The notes below the pieces were generated by a model. It saw only the letters and a list, made by a program, of their open reading frames with translations, was not told the DNA's origin and did no database searches. The position numbers and the translations under genes are program-made. This document shows positions 25,259 through 31,107 of a stretch of 31,107 nucleotides of DNA, piece after piece. Source of the DNA: JADFOB01 sp964651325 (GTDB lineage: Bacteria; Planctomycetota; Phycisphaerae; UBA1845); NCBI GenBank assembly GCA_964651325.1, contig CAZYXP010000013.1, positions 1 through 31,107 on the forward strand. The letters are read 5' to 3'. Positions within the stretch are counted from its first letter, which is position 1. Each line of letters begins with the position of its first letter.

Positions 25259-25532
25259 GGGAAAAGGATGATTTTTGCTTCCGGTTTGTCGAGCGGATTT
25301 CGTTTCTAATTCAAGGGACCGGGGCGATGTATGGCGTAGAGGGGCGATACGTGGCGGCCGCGCGCGGATTCTGCCGCCACGTGAGCATGGAATTCCCGGC
25401 GGGCCCTTGGGAATCTTGTCTCGTTTCAGTCTTGTGTGGAACCACGGGTAGCTTTGGGGAGGGGGAGACGGGAATCGTAGCTCACATATTCTCATTCGCC
25501 CACGTGTGATCTTATTTGGGAGAGGAAAAGCC

Positions 25533-28500
25533 ATGAGCAAGCGAGGCGTAGGGTTTCTTTGTGGTTGTTGCGTGGTCTGGTCTGCATGGTCCCATGCCCA
25601 GGGCGCGGAGTTTTTCATCAAGCCGATCAGCAGCACCGGACTTCACGTCATCACCGGCAATGAAATCGTGCTGGATGGCCCCGGTCAGGTCGTAACGCTG
25701 GAGGTGCGCCTCGACAATTGGATTCAGATTCCCGACGTCGGAGCTTGCACAAACGGTTCCCAGTGCAGCGTCCTCGCGCAGGATTGCGCCGTCGGACCGT
25801 GCGTACAACACAATGGCTTTCTTGGAGCTTATCAGGTTCGGGTGGATGAAGCAGGCTACCAAGGGATTCTGTCGCCGGTCTTGCTGCCCGCAGACCAACT
25901 CATCGATATTTCCAATCCAGAGTATGTCTTCTTCGGTCTTGCGGGCATCGCCGCAGCGGACACATCGACGGATAGCTACGCGTACGGTGCGCTCGTACTC
26001 AATCCCGCTCAAGCGCCTGTTTTCCCTGGGACGGATCGCTACGGGGGGACGCTGCAAGTCAATGTCCCCGCCGGCGCGATTGGTACATTTACCATCGGGT
26101 TTGTGATCGCCTCAGTCGAAACGTTCATGCTGGATTCGGGCGGGGTGAACGTCACGCCGCTGGTGACGACGCCGGCGATCATTACGATCGCTTGCCAGAG
26201 CAACGCCGACTGCAACGACAACAACGCCTGCACCACCGATGTCTGCAACCTGGACGACACCTGTTCGAATACGCCGAATTTCGACGCCAACCTCTTCTGC
26301 TGCAATCCGGTGAGTGGAAGCCTGACGATCATTGACGACGGGAACGAATGCACGGTGGGTGTCTGCGATGCGGCCAGTGGAGCGGTGATCCAGCAGCCGC
26401 GCCCGGCCGGTACGGTCTGCGGCAATCCCGCCCAAGGCGCCTGCGACGCGCAGGACACCTGCGATTTGTTGGGTGTGTGCGTGGATCGGGCTCAGCCTGC
26501 GGGAACCGCGTGCGGCGATCCGACGAATACGGATTGCAACAACGCGGACACATGCGACGGTGGCGGCGTGTGTTTGGCCAATATTGAGCCAGTCGGGGTG
26601 GCCTGCGGCGATCCGACGATCACCGATTGCGATCGAGCGGATACCTGTGACGGCGCGGGAACGTGCCTGGACAACCTCGAGTCGTTGGGGACGTCTTGCG
26701 GAAGCCCCGCCGATACCGAGTGCGACAATCCCGACACCTGTGATGGCGTCGGCGCGTGCCTTGCAAACGTCTCTCCGGTCGGCCTGCCCTGCGGGAATCC
26801 GATCGGCAATCAATGCGACAACCCTGATTCTTGCGATGGGGCCGGGTCTTGCCTGAGCAATTTTGTCATCGGCGGCACAGCGTGCGGCAATCCGGCCAAC
26901 ACTGAATGCGACAATCCCGACACGTGCGATGGAGGCGGAATCTGTGACGCGAACCGTCTTCCAGATGGGGCGACATGCACGGACGACGGCAACCAATGCC
27001 GCGATGACGTTTGCTTGGTCGGCGTCTGTTCCCATCCTCTGTCACCGGTCGGAACGTTCTGCGGCGATCCACTCAACACGGATTGCAACCTCGCCGACAC
27101 CTGCGACGGCGCGGGAACGTGTCTGCCGAACCTTTTGCTGGCCGGCACACTATGTGGCAATCCGGACAACACCATTTGTACCGATCCTGATACCTGCAAC
27201 GGATTCGGCACATGTCAACCCAACAACGAAATCAATGGGACCCCCTGCGACATTGGCGCGTTTTGCACTGACAGCGCGGCGTGCGCCGGCGGCGTTTGTG
27301 GCGGCGGCGTACCGCTGGATTGCGGCGACGGGCTTGCCTGCACCGCCGACAGCTGCAACGAGCCGGCCCAGGCATGCGATAATGTCCTGATTCCGGGGAA
27401 CTGTCTGATTGACGGTGTGTGCCATGCCGAGGGTGCGCTGAATCCTGCCAACGACTGCGAGATTTGCGACTCGGTGGCCAGCCCCACCGCATGGACGCTG
27501 AGACCGGAAAACAGCCCGTGCAGCGATGGAGATGTTTGCACGGGGCCCGATGTCTGCAGTGCGTTGGGCGTTTGCGCGGGCACGCTTGATCCGGCCTGCA
27601 ACGATGATTGCATCAACGCGGTTCAGGTATTCGATGGAGCCAACGTCTCCAACAACGACAATCGCGGGCCGGACGACGCCGAGGCTGTCTGCCAGCCGGT
27701 GTCCAACAACGATGTGTGGTTCTTCTATGTGGCTTCCTGCACGGGGCCCGTCATGGTGGACACGATTGGCAGTCTCTTCACACCGTCCAACGACACGGTG
27801 CTAAGCGTGTACGGGGCCTGCGGCAGCCCGGAATTGGCCTGCGACGACGACGCGGGGCCGGGGTTGCTTTCGTTCCTGGAGTTTGATGCGGCAGTTGGCC
27901 AAACGTATTTCATCCGCGTGGCCGGGTTCTTGAACAACTCCGGCGATATCAGCTTGAACATCTCGACGGTGACGTGCTGTGTCATCGACGGGCTTGGCAT
28001 TCCTGCGGGTGCGCCGAATCCGCTAAACGAGTGCGAGGCGTGCATTCCGCAGCAAAACAGCATCGGTTTCTCGCCACGGCCTGCAGGTAGTTTGTGCGGC
28101 GATCCAGCTTTTGGGGAGTGCGACAGCGCCGACTCGTGCGACGGAAACGGGGCGTGCGAAATCAACCACAAGCCGAACGGTACACCCTGCAGCGATGACG
28201 GCAACGACTGCTCGGCCGATCTTTGTGGCAATGGCGCGTGTGAACACCCATTCTTGAAGTCCGGAACGGCCTGCGGAGATACGACGAGCACCGCGTGCGA
28301 CGCCCCTGACACTTGCGACGGGCTTGGCCTTTGCTTGGTCAATTTCATTCCGACGGGTGTACTTTGCGGTGATCCGGCCACAAGCGAGTGCGACAATGCG
28401 GACGTCTGCGACGGCGTGGGCGCTTGCAACCCGAACCATCAGCCGGACGGGTTGGCGTGCACGGACGACGGCAACGACTGCACGGCGGATCAATGCAGCA

Positions 28501-29855
28501 CCGGACTCTGTGTCCACCCGAACAGCGCCGTCGGCTCGGCCTGCGGCGATGCGGGGAATTCCGGATGTGACAACCCCGACAGTTGCGACGGGGCGGGCAT
28601 CTGCCTGCCCAACTTCGAGCCGGGCGGATTTGCCTGCGGCAATCCTGCTGATACGGAGTGTGATAATCCCGATACATGCAACGGCGCCGGTTCGTGCTTG
28701 GTCAACTTCGAGGGTGACACCGTGCCGTGTGGCAGTCCGATCGACACCGGATGTGATAATCCCGACACGTGCGATGGCGTGGGGAGTTGTCGTGCCAATT
28801 TGGAATTGAGCGGGTTCCCCTGTGGTGATCCGAGCAACACGCAATGCGACAACCCGGATACATGCGATGGAATCGGAGGGTGCCTGGCCAACTTCGAAAT
28901 CAGTGGGGTGGCCTGCGGCGATCCTACCACGACGGAATGCGACAATCCGGATGCCTGTGATGGTGGAGGAGCGTGCCTTGTCAACAACGTCGCAACCGGC
29001 ACGGCTTGCAGCGACGATGGCAACGACTGTAGCCAAGACTTCTGCGATCTGGGCGCTTGTACCCATCCGCCCCAGACGGTGGGCACGCCGTGTGGGAATC
29101 CCGCGGACACAGAGTGCGACAATCCGGATACATGCAACGCGACGAGTACATGCCTGGACAATTTCGAGCCGGTCGGCACGGCCTGCGGCGCGCCCACGGA
29201 TTCGCAATGCGACCATCCCGATAGCTGCGACGGCGGCGGTGGCTGTCTTGCGAACCTTGAGACCAATGGTACGGTCTGTGATGATTCGGACTTGTGCACA
29301 GGGGGTGATGCGTGCGTCGATGGGCTTTGCGAAGGCGACGCCGTAGCGCAAAAGCCGCTTGTGTCCGCGCTGGGCTCACGGCGGATGCAAGTAACGCCGT
29401 TGCCCCTTGGCGCGCCGGGGGCCGTGGCGCTGCGGGTGACATCGCCGGACTGGCCTTGCCTGAGCAAGTTCATCGCGGCGGATGGCTCGTTGACGCTCAC
29501 GCCGGTATTCCAGTTGATCGATGTGTGGGGGACGATCGTGGTCGAGGATTTGGATGTCGTTCCCGACTCGACCTACGTGGTCGAGGCGTTGTGCGGTGCC
29601 TTTACGTCGGTGTCGGGGTCAACGCAAACGGCTATCTGGGGTGACGCAGATGGCGACGGTGTCGTAACGTTGGCGGACGTTCAGTTGACCGTCCTGGGCT
29701 TCCAGGGCTTTTTCAATATCCAACCACTCGAGGTGTTGGATCTCTGGCCCTGCCTGCCGGATCGAATCATTAATTTTGATGACATTCTGCAGGTGGTGAT
29801 TGCATTCCAGGGTGGAACCTACCTGGACACCGGCTGCTCGGTGCCTTGCCCGTAG
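25533..29855 (+). CDS. Very large secreted Cys-repeat protein with dockerin-like C-terminus (protein C)
   Basis: 1440 residues. The ATG at 25533 follows GAGAGGAAAAGCC and opens a signal peptide (about 1-24). The N-terminal domain (about 25-220: VITGNEIVLDGPGQ, DVGACTNGSQC, NPAQAP) is paralogous to that of the protein at 5030-7357. Residues 296-571 hold eight 31-residue Cys units plus one 28-residue unit. Residues of about 690-812 form a domain like bacterial pre-peptidase C-terminal (PPC) domains (NDDCINAV, NDVWFFYVA, YFIRVAGF). Residues 855-1248 hold ten more 31-residue and three more 28-residue units. A beta segment and dockerin-like pair (GDADGDGVVTLAD; RIINFDDILQVVIAFQG) follow, and the protein ends TGCSVPCP. 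The protein must rely on many disulfides and probably calcium. No enzyme motif is seen; adhesion, matrix or scaffold roles are inference. Confidence 0.95.
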   Translation: MSKRGVGFLCGCCVVWSAWSHAQGAEFFIKPISSTGLHVITGNEIVLDGPGQVVTLEVRLDNWIQIPDVGACTNGSQCSVLAQDCAVGPCVQHNGFLGAYQVRVDEAGYQGILSPVLLPADQLIDISNPEYVFFGLAGIAAADTSTDSYAYGALVLNPAQAPVFPGTDRYGGTLQVNVPAGAIGTFTIGFVIASVETFMLDSGGVNVTPLVTTPAIITIACQSNADCNDNNACTTDVCNLDDTCSNTPNFDANLFCCNPVSGSLTIIDDGNECTVGVCDAASGAVIQQPRPAGTVCGNPAQGACDAQDTCDLLGVCVDRAQPAGTACGDPTNTDCNNADTCDGGGVCLANIEPVGVACGDPTITDCDRADTCDGAGTCLDNLESLGTSCGSPADTECDNPDTCDGVGACLANVSPVGLPCGNPIGNQCDNPDSCDGAGSCLSNFVIGGTACGNPANTECDNPDTCDGGGICDANRLPDGATCTDDGNQCRDDVCLVGVCSHPLSPVGTFCGDPLNTDCNLADTCDGAGTCLPNLLLAGTLCGNPDNTICTDPDTCNGFGTCQPNNEINGTPCDIGAFCTDSAACAGGVCGGGVPLDCGDGLACTADSCNEPAQACDNVLIPGNCLIDGVCHAEGALNPANDCEICDSVASPTAWTLRPENSPCSDGDVCTGPDVCSALGVCAGTLDPACNDDCINAVQVFDGANVSNNDNRGPDDAEAVCQPVSNNDVWFFYVASCTGPVMVDTIGSLFTPSNDTVLSVYGACGSPELACDDDAGPGLLSFLEFDAAVGQTYFIRVAGFLNNSGDISLNISTVTCCVIDGLGIPAGAPNPLNECEACIPQQNSIGFSPRPAGSLCGDPAFGECDSADSCDGNGACEINHKPNGTPCSDDGNDCSADLCGNGACEHPFLKSGTACGDTTSTACDAPDTCDGLGLCLVNFIPTGVLCGDPATSECDNADVCDGVGACNPNHQPDGLACTDDGNDCTADQCSTGLCVHPNSAVGSACGDAGNSGCDNPDSCDGAGICLPNFEPGGFACGNPADTECDNPDTCNGAGSCLVNFEGDTVPCGSPIDTGCDNPDTCDGVGSCRANLELSGFPCGDPSNTQCDNPDTCDGIGGCLANFEISGVACGDPTTTECDNPDACDGGGACLVNNVATGTACSDDGNDCSQDFCDLGACTHPPQTVGTPCGNPADTECDNPDTCNATSTCLDNFEPVGTACGAPTDSQCDHPDSCDGGGGCLANLETNGTVCDDSDLCTGGDACVDGLCEGDAVAQKPLVSALGSRRMQVTPLPLGAPGAVALRVTSPDWPCLSKFIAADGSLTLTPVFQLIDVWGTIVVEDLDVVPDSTYVVEALCGAFTSVSGSTQTAIWGDADGDGVVTLADVQLTVLGFQGFFNIQPLEVLDLWPCLPDRIINFDDILQVVIAFQGGTYLDTGCSVPCP
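26418..27245 (+). repeat. First array of 93-bp (31-residue) Cys repeats in protein C
   Basis: Eight units starting CG[DNS]P, cysteines at unit positions 1, 9, 15 and 21, with a typical core CDNPDTCDGxGxC. A single 28-residue unit (CTDDGNQC type, cysteines at 1, 8, 13 and 18) is inserted after the sixth. The phase is exact throughout. Confidence 0.92.
28095..29276 (+). repeat. Second array of 93-bp (31-residue) Cys repeats in protein C
   Basis: Ten further 31-residue units with three 28-residue CxDDGNxC units placed after the first, third and eighth. Unit boundaries at both ends agree with the same 93/84-bp phase. The units differ in many positions, so they are not recent perfect copies. Confidence 0.92.
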
Positions 29856-30280
29856 CGTGGTCGAATGCTATGGCCTATGGTGTCGGCGAGGCCCACAGGC
29901 CGTAGGGGCGATAATAACCGGCTGGACATCCCTGCGATGGCGAGGGCTGGTCGCGTATGCCCTGGGCTTATGGAGTGATATTGGGCGGCTTTCCGCTGGT
30001 ATTGGTGTCGATTTAGGCGTATCATGGGGTCTGTGCGCGCATCGCTAGGGGTCATTCATTCAGGAATAGCCGCGTTTCGCGCACGGGGGAGGTGTGCGGC
30101 GTTGCGCTTCGCAGAAAATGTGCGTTCCATCAAAACCAACAAGGCTGACCGGCGCGACCCGTTGATTCAGCGTGGGGCGCTAAACTGGGCAGATCATGAC
30201 GCGATTCGGCGCCATGGCTCGTGGGATGGGCGCTCCCGAACATCAAGTTTACGAAGTACTACACCGTGAGGAGATTCTCG
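29856..30280. other. Gap of about 425 bases without a convincing gene
   Basis: Short frames of 69-82 codons exist but lack support. An imperfect stem (GGCCTaTGG with CCACAGGCC, near 29890-29930) follows the protein C stop and has no T run. A ribosome binding site for the next gene lies at its right end. No clear promoter was found. Confidence 0.4.
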
Positions 30281-31107
30281 ATGGACCGTCAGAATCGGCA
30301 GCTTTACTGGCATTCGCTTGCATCGACGGCAAATTCGTTTCGGCGGCGCATCCCCGCGTTGCTATGGGTCGGCGTGCTACTCGTCATGGCCACCCTTCAG
30401 ACTAGCCATGTAGCGGCCGTTGATCTGAGGCAAGCCGGAGCCCCTGCCGCTTCGGAGGCGGTGCCCGCGCAAGACGGTACTGATTACGTAATTCGCCCCG
30501 TGGAGGCTCAGTCGGGCGCGCAAAACGAAGGCTCGGATGATGGTGGCGTGGCCGAAGCGGTGGTCGTCGATCTCGTGTACAGCAACACGGGCGCGACGCT
30601 AACGTTTCCGCCCGGAGCGGACCGAATCATCGCCGACGATCTTCGTACCATTTCAACGTGCGGATGCACTCTGGATCACTACGAGGTCCGCGTGGGTGGC
30701 GGTGGCGACGGCACGGGCGCCGCGTTTTCTGTGGATTACGCCATGTACGACGGTTGCCCCGGAGACGGCGGCGTGTTGATTCCGGGCACCGAAGGCGTGG
30801 CGAATTTCCCTGATGATAACATTTATACCCTGAGCATCGCGCCGACTGCGTCGGTGGCGGTCCCTCGATCCGTTTGGATCGGCCTGTCGTTTAGCCGCAA
30901 CGGCGCGGGATGGCTCGTCGGCAGCGCCGCCGATCCTGGCTTTGGAATCACGTCCGATTTCTACTACCACCCTAACGTCGGCTGCAGTGCGGGGTTTTCG
31001 GGTGGTATTTTTGCAGGTTTTTGGGCGAAGGTGTTTTGTGCCCCCACGGCGGCCCCCGGCCCGGCCGCCAATCCCAGCCCGATCGATGGCGCCTCGAACG
31101 TCGATCC
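30281..31107 (+). CDS. Exported protein, N-terminal part (cut by right edge), planctomycete-type ectodomain
   Basis: 275 codons are present and the frame is open at the last base. GAGGAG lies 7 bases before the ATG. A basic n-region (NSFRRR) and a hydrophobic core (residues 24-40) end near HVAA, a signal peptide. The mature part begins with a linker of about 60 residues rich in Ala, Glu and Gln, then a beta-rich domain: NTGATLTFPPG, CGCTLDHYEVRVGG, YAMYDGCPGDGG, PRSVWIGLSFSRNGAGWLVG and FAGFWAKVFC. I recall this arrangement from secreted planctomycete proteins with no assigned function. The last residues, NPSPIDGASNVD, look like the opening of an Ig-like or fibronectin-type domain. Its full length and C-terminus are unknown, so whether it carries the dockerin-like module cannot be said. 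Confidence 0.85.
   Translation, partial: MDRQNRQLYWHSLASTANSFRRRIPALLWVGVLLVMATLQTSHVAAVDLRQAGAPAASEAVPAQDGTDYVIRPVEAQSGAQNEGSDDGGVAEAVVVDLVYSNTGATLTFPPGADRIIADDLRTISTCGCTLDHYEVRVGGGGDGTGAAFSVDYAMYDGCPGDGGVLIPGTEGVANFPDDNIYTLSIAPTASVAVPRSVWIGLSFSRNGAGWLVGSAADPGFGITSDFYYHPNVGCSAGFSGGIFAGFWAKVFCAPTAAPGPAANPSPIDGASNVD

Noticed and set aside
25054..25509. Plus-strand frame of 151 codons upstream of protein C
   Set aside because: No ribosome binding site and no protein-like pattern. It covers the likely promoter and leader of protein C.
26418..29276. Regular 93-bp repetition resembling a repeat-spacer array
   Set aside because: The repetition is in frame and encodes Cys units with degenerate codons. 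There are no identical direct repeats separated by unique spacers, so this is not CRISPR.
28023..29351. Minus-strand frame of 442 codons opposite protein C
   Set aside because: It is the antisense of the 93-bp repeats; its apparent internal repetition is inherited from the sense strand.

Overview
The window looks like an ordinary chromosomal stretch of a GC-rich Planctomycetota bacterium, probably close to class Phycisphaerae. The assignment rests on protein style, not on a marker gene. Three very large secreted proteins combine Asp/Cys-rich repeats, a thrombospondin-3-like stretch, conserved planctomycete-type ectodomains and C-terminal dockerin-like EF-hand pairs. Genes for basic metabolism stand alone instead of in operons (carA without carB, panB without panC), gaps are long, and several gaps carry short palindromic repeats. 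I saw no tRNA, rRNA, insertion sequence, CRISPR array, phage gene or recognisable transcription factor.

Layout. 1-407 (-): start of a class I fructose-bisphosphate aldolase running off the left edge. 807-1235 (+): QueD, queuosine pathway. 1312-2313 (+): secreted Lys/Cys/Ala-rich protein with three internal repeats, closed by a strong terminator. 2754-3644 (-): exported metallo-beta-lactamase-fold hydrolase. 4074-4955 (+): exported propeller-like protein preceded by a small tandem repeat. 5030-7357 (-): first large Cys-rich secreted protein ('protein A'). 8054-9556 (-): alkaline phosphatase. 9612-10082 (-): RNase HI. 10225-10544: cluster of seven hairpins. 10594-11883 (+): LysA. 12043-12738 (-): HD-domain hydrolase. 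13264-17268 (+): second large secreted protein ('protein B'). 17750-17836 (+): possible 28-residue ORF. 17988-19244 (+): CarA. 19317-19553 (-): small basic protein. 19838-20701 (+): PanB. 20885-21283 (+): bifunctional-nuclease (DUF151) protein. 21309-22778 (+): GHMP kinase of galactokinase type. 22965-24827 (+): membrane-anchored coiled-coil protein. 25533-29855 (+): third large secreted protein ('protein C'). 30281 to the right edge (+): start of another exported protein.

How the genes fit together. The metabolic genes (aldolase, QueD, LysA, CarA, PanB, RNase HI) are unlinked housekeeping functions. The distinctive content is the envelope and extracellular set. Proteins A and C are paralogues with the same N-terminal domain, and A, B and C share a C-terminal module (a beta-rich segment, a dockerin-like pair, and Cys-Pro as the last two residues). 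The shared module suggests one common route of display or attachment at the cell surface. No cohesin-like partner or sorting enzyme is visible here. The nearest thing to a new system is this surface-protein family, together with the unrecognised secreted Lys/Cys-rich repeat protein. I see no defence or mobile system. All family assignments are from recognised motifs read by eye; nothing was searched.
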